12,746 nt of DNA from Vulcanimicrobiota bacterium (lineage in GTDB: Bacteria > Vulcanimicrobiota > Vulcanimicrobiia > Vulcanimicrobiales > Vulcanimicrobiaceae), in assembly GCA_030043675.1 (NCBI GenBank), contig JASHXG010000092.1, forward strand, positions 1 to 12,746, in the 5' to 3' direction. Shown in pieces: positions 1 to 6,181 of this stretch (positions are counted from its first letter, which is position 1; each line of letters starts with the position of its first letter). The translations under genes and the position numbers were made by a program. A model generated the notes under the pieces. The model was not told the origin of the DNA. It saw only the letters and a program-made list of their open reading frames with translations, and did not search any database.

Positions 1-216
1 GTACGCCCAGCCGGCCGCGCCCAAGAACGTGAAGCTGGTGTAGATCTCGCCCGCCAACAGCACCCAGAGGAAGAGCGTTCCGAAGGAACGGCCGCCGACG
101 ATGAACTGGCGCGGATTCATCTTGATCCGGTGCACGCCAAGCAGCGCAAAGAGGATCGTCGCGAGCACGACCGCGGCGACGATTGCCAGCGAAACCGCGG
201 GCGAGGTGCTTACCAC
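1..216 (-). CDS. Sodium:solute symporter, MctP-like monocarboxylate permease (5' part only)
   Basis: The first 72 codons of a membrane transporter run off the left edge of the window; the 3' end is missing. Reading from a GTG at 216, the protein begins with a hydrophobic helix (SLAIVAAVVLATILFALLGV), continues with a basic loop and FIVGGRSFGT, and reaches LLAGEIYTSFTFLGAAGWAY, a signature I know from MctP-type members of the sodium:solute symporter family that take up lactate, pyruvate or acetate. The GTG overlaps the stop region of the upstream DUF3311 gene by 7 bp, so the two genes are almost certainly translated together. DUF3311 next to a symporter is a recurrent arrangement, which supports both calls. 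The substrate cannot be fixed from this fragment. Confidence 0.85.
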   Translation of the reverse strand, partial: MVSTSPAVSLAIVAAVVLATILFALLGVHRIKMNPRQFIVGGRSFGTLFLWVLLAGEIYTSFTFLGAAGWAY

Positions 217-395
217 CGTTTCTCCAGGCGCCCCAGCGTCCAGAGGAAGGCGGGCGTCAGCACCACCCATGCCGAGATCCAGGCCAGCACGAAGGGCAGC
301 CCGAGGATGCGCGGTTCGATGCGGTTCACCAGCGGCACCGCGATCGAAAGAGCCGCGAACGGAATTGCGGGCAGCAGCAGCCGCAATGAAGACAT
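210..395 (-). CDS. DUF3311 family small membrane protein
   Basis: This 61-residue protein has two hydrophobic segments, about residues 4-22 and 32-53, separated by VNRIEPRILGLPF. The N-R-x-x-P-x-x-x-G-L-P-F pattern is typical of DUF3311, short membrane proteins encoded directly upstream of sodium:solute symporters. Here the symporter follows with a 7-bp overlap. The role is unknown; by analogy with small subunits paired to other symporters it may assist assembly or function of the permease, which is inference. The ATG at 395 lies only a few bases downstream of a TATACT sequence on the minus strand, so the transcript would have a very short leader. Confidence 0.82.
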   Translation of the reverse strand: MSSLRLLLPAIPFAALSIAVPLVNRIEPRILGLPFVLAWISAWVVLTPAFLWTLGRLEKRW

Positions 396-405
396 CGTTC
401 GCTGA

Positions 406-414
406 TAGTATAGG
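406..414. promoter_or_regulatory. Overlapping divergent -10 elements
   Basis: The 25-bp gap between the divergent DUF3311 and FAD-oxidoreductase genes contains a near-symmetric TAGTATA. On the minus strand it reads TATACT (412-407), one base from consensus, placing a start 5 nt before the DUF3311 ATG. On the plus strand TAGTAT (406-411) or TATAGG (409-414) would start transcription at about 418-421, at or next to the oxidoreductase ATG. I see no convincing -35 on either side. Confidence 0.4.
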
Positions 415-420
415 TTGGCG

Positions 421-1932
421 ATGGAATCCTACGATGCGGTCGTTATCGGCGCCGGTCATAACGGGCTGACCTGCGCGGCGCTGCTGGCTAAAGCCGGCTA
501 TTCGGTCGCCGTTTTCGAGCGGCGCTCGCCGATCGGCGGCGCGGCCGTGAGCGAGACCGACGTTTGGCCGGGCTACACTCTCTCCACCGCCTCGTACGTA
601 TGCAGCCTGCTCGATCCGTGGCTGGTCACCACGCTGGACCTGCGCGCGCACGGACTCTCGTACTATCGCAAGGATCCGTATGCGTTCACGCCGCTGCTCG
701 ACGGACGCTCGCTCTTGTTGAGCAGCGATCGCGACGCGACCGCGCGTGAGATCGCGGCCTTCGATCGCCGCGACGTCGCCGGCTTCGAAGCCTACGTCGA
801 GCGTACCGATCGGTTGGGACGGGCGCTCTTCGATTCATTCTCCGATGAGGATCCGCGCTTCGATCGCTTCGACGCGCAAACCCAAGCGCTGCTGCGCGGC
901 TCGGCTGCCGATCTGGTCGAGCAGTACGTTCGCACGCCGGCGCTGCAAGCCGAGCTCGTCAACGATGGCTTGATCGGCACCTACCTTGGCCCGCGCGATC
1001 CCGGCACGGCCTACGTGTTGGCGCACCATCTCGCCGGACGCTTCACCGGCGTGCAAGGCGCGTGGGCCTACGTGCGCGGCGGCATGGGATCCGTTTCGCA
1101 AGCGCTTGCATCGGCCGCGCGTGCCCACGGCGCCCAACTCTTCACCGAGTGCCCCGTCACCAAAATCCTCGTCGATGACGAGGGCCGCGCTTGCGGGGTT
1201 GAGGCGGAGGGACGAAGCGTAAACGCACGGGCCGTCGCGTCGACTGCGCATCCGCAGACGACCTTCCTCGAGCTGCTCGCCCCTTCGGCGCTCGATGCCG
1301 CGTTCGTTAAGAAGGTGCGCGAGTGGAAAAGCATCGGCCCGTCGTTGAAGGTAAACCTGGCGCTGGGAGAGCTGCCCAACTTCACCTCCCGTCCCGGAAG
1401 CCATGCGCAGCCGCACCATCGCGCGACGATTCACGTTGCGCCCTCGATCGAGTATCTACAAAAAGCGTATGACGATGCGGTCGAGCGCGGCGAGAGCGAA
1501 GAGCCGCTGATCGAATGCTTCCTCCAAACGCCGACCGATCCGAGCCTCGCGCCGCCCGGGAAGCACGTACTCTCGATCTTCGCGCAGTATTTTCCATACG
1601 ATCGCGGCGACGGGTGGTCGCAGACAAAACGCGACGCGGCGGCCGAGCGGATCGTTGCGATCCTGGCGCGCCACGCGCCGAATCTCCCGAACGTCATCGA
1701 GCACCGCCAAGTACTCGCGCCGCCCGATCTGGAGTCGCGCTTCGGCTTGATCGGCGGCCATATCTTTCACGGCGAGCTGCTGCCCGGACAGATCTACGAA
1801 GATCGCTTCGCGACGCGCACGCCGCTGCGCAATCTCTATCTCTGCGGTTCGGGTGCACACCCGGGCGGCTGCGTGAGCGGCTTCCCCGGCAAACGTGCCG
1901 CGGTCGCCGTCCTGCGCGACCTCAGCGCGTGA
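421..1932 (+). CDS. FAD-dependent oxidoreductase, PYROXD2/phytoene-desaturase-like
   Basis: The protein has 503 residues from the ATG at 421; an in-frame TTG at 415 would add two. The N-terminus carries a Rossmann FAD-binding motif (VVIGAGHNG, G10-x-G12-x-x-G15) followed by the acidic end of strand 2 (VFERR) and GG in SPIGGAAVSE. The C-terminus has a second FAD-contacting motif (LYLCGSGAHPGGCVSGFPGKRAA). This layout and length fit the PYROXD2 branch of the CrtI-like amine oxidase/desaturase superfamily. Such enzymes oxidise or desaturate hydrophobic substrates with FAD, but the substrate of this bacterial branch is generally unknown. No carotenoid genes are nearby, so a carotenoid role is unsupported. 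I prefer the ATG start because a -10-like TATAGG sits at -12 to -7 relative to it, as in other leaderless starts here. The stop overlaps the convergent DUF2461 gene by 11 bp. Confidence 0.88.
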   Translation: MESYDAVVIGAGHNGLTCAALLAKAGYSVAVFERRSPIGGAAVSETDVWPGYTLSTASYVCSLLDPWLVTTLDLRAHGLSYYRKDPYAFTPLLDGRSLLLSSDRDATAREIAAFDRRDVAGFEAYVERTDRLGRALFDSFSDEDPRFDRFDAQTQALLRGSAADLVEQYVRTPALQAELVNDGLIGTYLGPRDPGTAYVLAHHLAGRFTGVQGAWAYVRGGMGSVSQALASAARAHGAQLFTECPVTKILVDDEGRACGVEAEGRSVNARAVASTAHPQTTFLELLAPSALDAAFVKKVREWKSIGPSLKVNLALGELPNFTSRPGSHAQPHHRATIHVAPSIEYLQKAYDDAVERGESEEPLIECFLQTPTDPSLAPPGKHVLSIFAQYFPYDRGDGWSQTKRDAAAERIVAILARHAPNLPNVIEHRQVLAPPDLESRFGLIGGHIFHGELLPGQIYEDRFATRTPLRNLYLCGSGAHPGGCVSGFPGKRAAVAVLRDLSA

Positions 1933-2623
1933 GCAGCTCCCAGCCGTACTCGAGCAGCGGTTTGGATTTCTTGACCAGGTCTACGCAGCGTCCGATCAAG
2001 CCTGCATCGGTCACGTCGTCGTCGGAAAGCTCTTCGCTCGTCATGAACGAGGAGACGCGGAAATAGCCGGCGATCGGACTTGCGGCCTGATCTTCAAATC
2101 CGCGCGGCATACGCTTGAGCGCGTCGCCGTGCTCGCTGATCGCGGCTCCGTTGCGTTCCAGCGCGCGCAGCACACCGGCAAAGCGCTTCGGCTCGGCTGC
2201 CATCGCGCCACGCCAGCGAAGGAGCTGGTCCTTCTCTAATTGATAGAACCCGGTCGCGACAAACGACTCCTTGGGCGCGACGTGCACGTAGAGGCCACCG
2301 GGCGCGCCGCGAATGCCGCGATAGGGAAGATAGGTGCCGAGATTGGTCTTGTACGGGCTCTTGTCGGGCGAGAATCGTACGTCGCGATAGATGCGAAAGA
2401 CCGCGCGGCGTGGATCGGCGTCGATCGGAATCCTGGCTCTGCGCAGCGCCGTCGCCAGACCCGCGGTAAGGGCATGAAGCGGCGCGAGCAGTTCGCGCTC
2501 GTAAAGCACTTTGCGCGCTTGGAACCAGGCGCGCTCGTTGTTCTTGCGCAAGTCGCGAAGAAAGCGTAAGGCCAGGGGCGAGAATCCCTGAAACTTCTCG
2601 GTGCTCGGCTGCATCCTGCTCAC
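1922..2623 (-). CDS. DUF2461 domain protein (TIGR02453 family)
   Basis: This 233-residue protein (230 if it starts at the ATG at 2614 rather than the GTG at 2623) matches the DUF2461/TIGR02453 family in length and motifs. The motifs are FLRDLRKNNERAWFQ near residues 21-35, FRIYRDVRFSPDKSPYKTN at 76-94 and a following LYVHVAPKESFVATGFYQ segment. The family is widespread in bacteria and fungi and its biochemical function is not established; no catalytic mechanism can be assigned from sequence. It is soluble, with no signal peptide or membrane segment visible. Its 3' end overlaps the convergent FAD oxidoreductase by 11 bp, and its 5' end faces the DUF6582-like gene across about 50 bp. I see no strong ribosome-binding site for either possible start. 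Confidence 0.88.
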   Translation of the reverse strand: MSRMQPSTEKFQGFSPLALRFLRDLRKNNERAWFQARKVLYERELLAPLHALTAGLATALRRARIPIDADPRRAVFRIYRDVRFSPDKSPYKTNLGTYLPYRGIRGAPGGLYVHVAPKESFVATGFYQLEKDQLLRWRGAMAAEPKRFAGVLRALERNGAAISEHGDALKRMPRGFEDQAASPIAGYFRVSSFMTSEELSDDDVTDAGLIGRCVDLVKKSKPLLEYGWELLTR

Positions 2624-2655
2624 GGTTCGGCAATCTGCTGCTCACGCCCGCCTAC

Positions 2656-2661
2656 TACGCT
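2656..2661 (+). promoter_or_regulatory. -10-like TACGCT for a leaderless transcript
   Basis: TACGCT fits TANNNT and ends 6 bp before the ATG at 2668, so transcription would begin at the A of the start codon. No clear -35 or ribosome-binding site is visible. The call rests on position and on similar spacing at other genes in this window. Confidence 0.4.
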
Positions 2662-2667
2662 TGCGCG

Positions 2668-2928
2668 ATGCAGATCACATGGAAACCATTGCGCGACCAC
2701 GGGGAGCACGCACGTGCGAGCCTTCCCGACAGCGCCTTCGCCTTTCCCAAGGAACGCAAGGAGCCGCTGACCGACGCGGCGCACGTGCGCAGCGCGATCG
2801 CGCGCTTCTCGCAAGTCGGCGGCGTCAGCGAGACCGAGCGCAGTCAGGCTTTCGCGAATATCAAAGCGGCCGCCGGCTACTACGGCGTCAGCGTGCGAGC
2901 CTCGAGCTGGCGCGACCTCGTCGCCTAG
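2668..2928 (+). CDS. Small DUF6582-like protein
   Basis: This 86-residue soluble protein contains LPDSAFAFPKERKEPLTDAAHVRSAIARF (residues 19-47), then a GGVSETER helix start and a C-terminal YYGVSV-SSW segment. I recognise this pattern, from memory, as the DUF6582 family. Related segments also occur fused to or near phage prohead-protease-like proteins: LPD-S-F-A with a lysine-containing loop, then an H-V-R-x-A-I-A-R-F helix. No enzymatic function is known to me. It lacks a signal peptide and membrane segments. It is divergent from the DUF2461 gene and followed after about 65 bp by the toxin-antitoxin promoter, so it is probably monocistronic. The ATG at 2668 is supported by a -10-like TACGCT ending 6 bp upstream. 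Confidence 0.7.
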   Translation: MQITWKPLRDHGEHARASLPDSAFAFPKERKEPLTDAAHVRSAIARFSQVGGVSETERSQAFANIKAAAGYYGVSVRASSWRDLVA

Positions 2929-2951
2929 CTTCGCGACTTAGCCGGCTCTGA

Positions 2952-2975
2952 GCAGGCACCTTGCAGGTTCCTGCA
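2952..2975. promoter_or_regulatory. Inverted-repeat operator within the toxin-antitoxin promoter
   Basis: A perfect inverted repeat TGCAGG-TT-CCTGCA (2962-2975) covers most of the -35 hexamer and the first half of the spacer. An extra GCAGG half-site lies at 2952-2956, 11 bp upstream of the first arm and in the same orientation. Type II antitoxins of the Xre family usually repress their own operon by binding such repeats, so this is probably the antitoxin operator. Confidence 0.6.
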
Positions 2976-2989
2976 TCGGATGCTATGCT
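2961..2989 (+). promoter_or_regulatory. Sigma70-type promoter of the antitoxin-toxin operon
   Basis: A -35 element TTGCAG (2961-2966) and a -10 element TATGCT (2984-2989) are separated by exactly 17 bp. The predicted transcription start is the G at 2996, the first base of an in-frame GTG codon of the antitoxin, so the mRNA would be leaderless. This is the most complete promoter in the window. Confidence 0.65.
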
Positions 2990-2995
2990 GTGATC

Positions 2996-3337
2996 GTGCC
3001 CACCCTGCATCGAAAAGCTTCACGACAGCTCGACCGTATACGGAAAGTGTTCGATCTCAGCGAGCACGAGCTTGCGTCGCTCTTGGGCCTGCAGCGCCAG
3101 TCCGTTACCGAATGGCGAGAGAAGGGCATTCCGTCAGTGCGCCGAGCGAGTGTCGAGCGTTTGCTCGATCTTGCCAACGTCTTTGCTAGAGAGGTCGTCC
3201 AAAGCCGAATCGCGCAGATCGTCCGAACCTCCGACGATTGGCTCGGCGGCAGAAGCATTCTGGACACCATCAGGATCGACGGACCCGAAGCGGTGTACGC
3301 CTACCTGCGCAGGCTCTTTTCTTACGACAACGCGTAG
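2996..3337 (+). CDS. Xre/MbcA/ParS-type antitoxin (DUF2384-like)
   Basis: The protein has 113 residues from the GTG at 2996; an in-frame GTG at 2990 would add two. Residues about 14-60 form a helix-turn-helix of the Xre-related type (FDLSEHELASLLGLQRQSVTEWREKG). Residues about 75-113 look like the C-terminal toxin-binding domain (WLGGRSILDTIRIDGPEAVYAYLRRLFSY), in which a tryptophan plus GG-R-ILD motif is typical of the MbcA/ParS/Xre antitoxins. It should neutralise the RES toxin encoded 8 bp downstream and repress the shared promoter. The 2996 start is favoured because the promoter predicts a transcript beginning there. GC by hand in its first 60-base line is about 52 %, clearly below the flanking genes, which suggests lateral acquisition. 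Confidence 0.88.
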   Translation: MPTLHRKASRQLDRIRKVFDLSEHELASLLGLQRQSVTEWREKGIPSVRRASVERLLDLANVFAREVVQSRIAQIVRTSDDWLGGRSILDTIRIDGPEAVYAYLRRLFSYDNA

Positions 3338-3345
3338 CCCCGCGT

Positions 3346-3879
3346 ATGCTGGGCTTGGAGCGAGATGGGAGGTACTACCGGGTCTACAAGCCTGATTGGC
3401 TCGACCCGTTGGATACGGACTTCGCGAAGCAGTCGGCCCGCAATCGTTGGAACCTTCCCGGAGAGTTCGGCGCGCTGTACCTCAGCCGGTCGCTCGACGT
3501 AGCCGCCGCCAACGCGCGTAGGCGCCACGCAGGGCGCGCCGTCGGGTTGTTCGACCTCAAGCCCGATCGCCGACCGTGGCTGCTTTCCGTCATTGTTCCG
3601 CGCTCGCAAGTTCTCGACGTGGTTACGCCGGCCGGCATCGCTCGATTAGGGCTGCCGCGAGGGTATCCATTTGGCGTCGCCGTCGAGCAGTGCTGGCCGA
3701 TCGCGCGGCGCGCTTATGCCGACTCGGCCCTCTCCGGAATCGCGTGCCGCTCAGCCGCCGAGTGCACCAAGACGGCCTGGCTTGGCGAAGAGCTGGCATG
3801 GTTTGACCGTTCGCCGCGCCTGCGAGAGCGCGGGCCGCGCCGCCGTTTCGAAGACTGGTATCCCGACGTCAAACCATAA
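3346..3879 (+). CDS. RES-domain toxin (predicted NAD+-degrading)
   Basis: This 177-residue protein starts at an ATG 8 bp after the antitoxin stop. RES-family features run in order: YYRVYKP with Arg12, ARNRWNLPGEFGALYLSRS (34-49; RWN and the Y45 strand) and a C-terminal SGIACRSAAE segment (130-139) with the R-S pair, followed by EELAWFD. Characterised RES toxins such as MbcT consume NAD+ and halt growth unless bound by the cognate Xre antitoxin. One deviation is visible. Eleven residues after Y45, where canonical members carry a conserved glutamate (Y-L-A-x-S-x-x-x-A-L-x-E), this protein has Asn56 (AAANARRR). I have the impression that a subfamily shares this A-N pattern, so it may be an active variant rather than a dead toxin. 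It is in an operon with the antitoxin. Confidence 0.85.
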   Translation: MLGLERDGRYYRVYKPDWLDPLDTDFAKQSARNRWNLPGEFGALYLSRSLDVAAANARRRHAGRAVGLFDLKPDRRPWLLSVIVPRSQVLDVVTPAGIARLGLPRGYPFGVAVEQCWPIARRAYADSALSGIACRSAAECTKTAWLGEELAWFDRSPRLRERGPRRRFEDWYPDVKP

Positions 3880-3898
3880 TATCTGAAGGCCTGACTAG

Positions 3899-3924
3899 CG
3901 GGAGAGGCGAACGCGGCACTCCCG
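3899..3924. promoter_or_regulatory. Inverted repeat upstream of the WYL regulator gene
   Basis: CGGGAG (3899-3904) and CTCCCG (3919-3924) form a 6-bp inverted repeat with a 14-bp spacer in the 61-bp gap between the RES toxin and the WYL regulator. It could be the autoregulatory operator of the WYL protein. There is no T-tract, so a terminator is less likely. Confidence 0.3.
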
Positions 3925-3929
3925 AGCTT

Positions 3930-3936
3930 GGGGAGG
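3930..3936 (+). promoter_or_regulatory. Ribosome-binding site GGGGAGG
   Basis: GGGGAGG ends 4 bp before the ATG at 3941. It is one of the two clear Shine-Dalgarno sequences in the window and fixes the start of the WYL regulator, in contrast to the leaderless-looking starts of its neighbours. Confidence 0.6.
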
Positions 3937-3940
3937 CCGC

Positions 3941-4954
3941 ATGCGAAATCGCAAGATTTCCGTCCCGCAGCGGAGGCGCCATACCGACGCTCCCGCGCTT
4001 CACGTTGCGCGTTTGGGCTGGATGCTGCTCACCCTCCTGGGCGACGGCGTGCTGGAATGCGCCGATTGCATGCATCGCTTCGGCATCTCCAGGCGCCAAC
4101 TGCAGCGCGACCTGCGCGATCTGCGAAAAATCGGCGAGTCCCAAGGGTTGGTGATCGAGCCCACCAAAGGCGGGCGCGTTTTTGGCTATTACACGGGACG
4201 TCGCGCCGCGTCGTACGTTACGCGCAATCGCAGCGCCGCGCAAACCCTCGCGCGCATCGCGACGGCACTGGGCGGCCCGGCCGAGAGCGAGATGCGCGAG
4301 GCGATCGGCGAGACGTCCGCCGACATGCGCGGCGGCTTCCTGCACCTGCGTGAGGTTGCTCCGAGCGATCGCGGCCGGCTCGCCAAAGTCTTTGCATTTT
4401 TGAAGGATGCTGCGGGCGGTCCGGCACGAGTGGAGTTTTTCTACACGCCGGCCCGCGGCTCACGCGGTGTGCGCCGCGTCGAGCCGTATCACGTCATCGC
4501 GCGCGCGGGCCGCTACTATCTTTTGGCCTACGACCTCGAGCGGCGCGACTGGCGGCAATTCGCGCTCGACGCGATCGGCGGGCCATGGCGAAAGATTGGA
4601 ACCTTCACGCGGCGGGCGATTCCGGAGCGAATGCTCACTGAGCGCGCCGTGGGATGGATTCGCGGCGCTCAGAGCACCGAAGTTACGATTCGAGTGAGCG
4701 CCCTCATCGCCGCCGCCGTCGGATCGCGCACCTGGCAGCGCGAACAGCGCGTCCTCCAGCTGCCGGACGGCGGCGCCGAGATCACGATGAGCTTTGAGGA
4801 TCTGAACGAAGCCGTCCGCTTTGCGCTCGGCTTCGGCACTGAGGCGGTCGTCCTCTCACCGCCCGAAGCGGTCGCGCTGGCGCGCGAGACCGTCGCCAAG
4901 ATCGCGCGCGCCTACCGCGGGCGTGGGGAATCCGCGCGCGAGTTGGCCGGATGA
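3941..4954 (+). CDS. WYL-domain transcriptional regulator
   Basis: This 337-residue protein has the classic layout of WYL regulators. A winged helix-turn-helix lies at about residues 22-75 (LLGDGVLECADCMHRFGISRRQLQRDLRDLRKIG). A linker follows, then a WYL domain at about 140-215 containing VEPYHVIARAGRYYLLAYD (180-198) and DWRQFALDAIGG. The C-terminal WCX-like region is at about 240-325 (TEVTIRVSALIAAAVGSRTW..., FALGFGTEAVVLSPPEAVALA). WYL proteins sense ligands, often nucleic-acid-derived, and frequently control defence loci (BrxR in BREX, CapW in CBASS). The usual F-R-L-D-R-I signature reads FALDAI here, so both arginines are absent, which may mean altered ligand sensing. It lies 42 bp upstream of rmuC on the same strand and is the obvious candidate regulator of the following genes. 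Confidence 0.87.
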   Translation: MRNRKISVPQRRRHTDAPALHVARLGWMLLTLLGDGVLECADCMHRFGISRRQLQRDLRDLRKIGESQGLVIEPTKGGRVFGYYTGRRAASYVTRNRSAAQTLARIATALGGPAESEMREAIGETSADMRGGFLHLREVAPSDRGRLAKVFAFLKDAAGGPARVEFFYTPARGSRGVRRVEPYHVIARAGRYYLLAYDLERRDWRQFALDAIGGPWRKIGTFTRRAIPERMLTERAVGWIRGAQSTEVTIRVSALIAAAVGSRTWQREQRVLQLPDGGAEITMSFEDLNEAVRFALGFGTEAVVLSPPEAVALARETVAKIARAYRGRGESARELAG

Positions 4955-4984
4955 GCGCGACGCACGGGTGGCGCGCCCGGTTGG

Positions 4985-4990
4985 TATGCT
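4985..4990 (+). promoter_or_regulatory. -10 element TATGCT upstream of rmuC
   Basis: TATGCT, identical to the -10 of the toxin-antitoxin promoter, ends 6 bp before the rmuC ATG at 4997. Transcription would begin at the A of ATG, giving a leaderless rmuC message independent of the WYL gene. No good -35 is present 16-18 bp upstream, so activation or weak expression is possible. Confidence 0.5.
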
Positions 4991-4996
4991 TCGAGC

Positions 4997-6181
4997 ATGA
5001 CCGAACTCTCGACGCTCTTCATCGGTGTCGCGCTCTTCGTCGGGGCTGCCTTGGCGTGGCTCTTCCGCGAACCCGAGATCGCCACGCTGCGCATGCGCGC
5101 GGGCGCCTTGGCGCAGATCGAGGAGAAGCTGCGTGGAGCGTTCGCGTTGATGGCAGAGTCCGCGCTGGATAACAGCACCAACCGTTTCTTGGAGCTGGCG
5201 ACGGTGCGCCTGGGACCGCTGCAAGATGAGTTCGCCAAGTTCCGTGCGTCCGTCGACGCGCTGAAGAAGAACAGCTCCGAGGATCTGGGCTCGCTCAAAG
5301 GCTCGTTGGCTGAGGTCGTGCGCTTGCAGACCAGTCTCCAAGACGCGGTCAGCAAGACGAACGATGCGACCGGGCAGTTGCGCAACGCGCTCCAGAACCC
5401 CAAAGTCGCCGGCAACTGGGGCGAGATCAGTCTCGACCGCATCATTGAGCTCGGCGGCATGACCGAGCACTGCGATTTCGACCGGCAGGCCGGCATGCGT
5501 TCCACCGACGGCACGATGGAGCGTCCGGATCTCACCATCCACCTCACCGGCGGCCTCAACATTCCGGTCGACGCCAAAGCGTCAGCCGCCAACTACATCC
5601 GCGCGGCGAGCGAACCGAACGAGGAAGAGCGCAAGCGCCTGCTCAAGCAGAGTGCCGCCGACCTGCGCCAACGGATCCTGGAGCTGTGCACGCGCGCTTA
5701 CGACCGCATCGAAGGCTACGCCGGGATGACGTTCATGTACGTCCCGAACGAGTCGATGCTCTCATCGGCGCTGGCGCTCGATCCGAACATGATCGAGGAC
5801 GCCCTGCGCGAGAACATTGTGATCGCCTCACCCCTACTGTTGCTCTGCTATCTTCGGGCCTTTGCGCGCGGCTGGAGCCTGCAAGAGCACCAAGAGCACG
5901 CCGACGAGATCGCCCGACGCGGCAAGATGCTGCACGACCGGCTGCAAAGTTTCTTCGAAGCGATCGGCAAGGTGGGCCGGCACTTGAACCAGACGGTCGA
6001 CTCGTTCAACGGCGCAGTCGCGAAGATGAACAACCTCCTCGTTCCCGGACGCGAGCTGGGCAAGCTGCTGGCGGCAACGAGCGACTTAAATGGCGTCGAT
6101 GGCGTCGCGACCGTCGCGCGCGACGTTCCGTTTGGAAACGGCAGCAACGGTTCGACCGCGCTGCCGGATAGTTCGGAATGA
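4997..6181 (+). CDS. rmuC: RmuC-family protein (DNA recombination / PD-(D/E)XK fold)
   Basis: This 394-residue protein has the family layout. An N-terminal membrane helix (about 6-22, STLFIGVALFVGAALAWLF) is followed by a long helical, coiled-coil segment (about 40-135). The RmuC core then has AGNWGE (137-142), RPDLTIHL (Asp178) and IPVDAK (Asp192 and Lys194, the D-x-K of a PD-(D/E)XK nuclease fold). The tail reads ASPLLLLCYLRAFARGW, ending in VPGRELGKLL. RmuC in E. coli limits inversions at short inverted repeats, and a nuclease activity is predicted from the fold. It is usually a standalone gene. Here its stop overlaps the next gene by ATGA, and a WYL regulator precedes it, pointing to a specialised role. 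The start at 4997 is supported by the TATGCT element 6 bp upstream. Confidence 0.92.
   Translation: MTELSTLFIGVALFVGAALAWLFREPEIATLRMRAGALAQIEEKLRGAFALMAESALDNSTNRFLELATVRLGPLQDEFAKFRASVDALKKNSSEDLGSLKGSLAEVVRLQTSLQDAVSKTNDATGQLRNALQNPKVAGNWGEISLDRIIELGGMTEHCDFDRQAGMRSTDGTMERPDLTIHLTGGLNIPVDAKASAANYIRAASEPNEEERKRLLKQSAADLRQRILELCTRAYDRIEGYAGMTFMYVPNESMLSSALALDPNMIEDALRENIVIASPLLLLCYLRAFARGWSLQEHQEHADEIARRGKMLHDRLQSFFEAIGKVGRHLNQTVDSFNGAVAKMNNLLVPGRELGKLLAATSDLNGVDGVATVARDVPFGNGSNGSTALPDSSE

Noticed and set aside
101..469. Plus-strand frames over the left edge (101-469, 130-405)
   Set aside because: They mirror the DUF3311 and symporter genes, whose minus-strand products show family motifs and membrane segments.
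835..1434. Minus-strand frame opposite the FAD oxidoreductase
   Set aside because: It is Arg-rich without motifs, and the plus strand encodes a complete enzyme with two FAD-binding motifs.
3238..3345. Upstream extension of the RES toxin frame to an ATG at 3238
   Set aside because: It would overlap the antitoxin coding region by 100 bp with basic, low-complexity sequence. The ATG at 3346, 8 bp after the antitoxin stop, fits a standard antitoxin-toxin operon.
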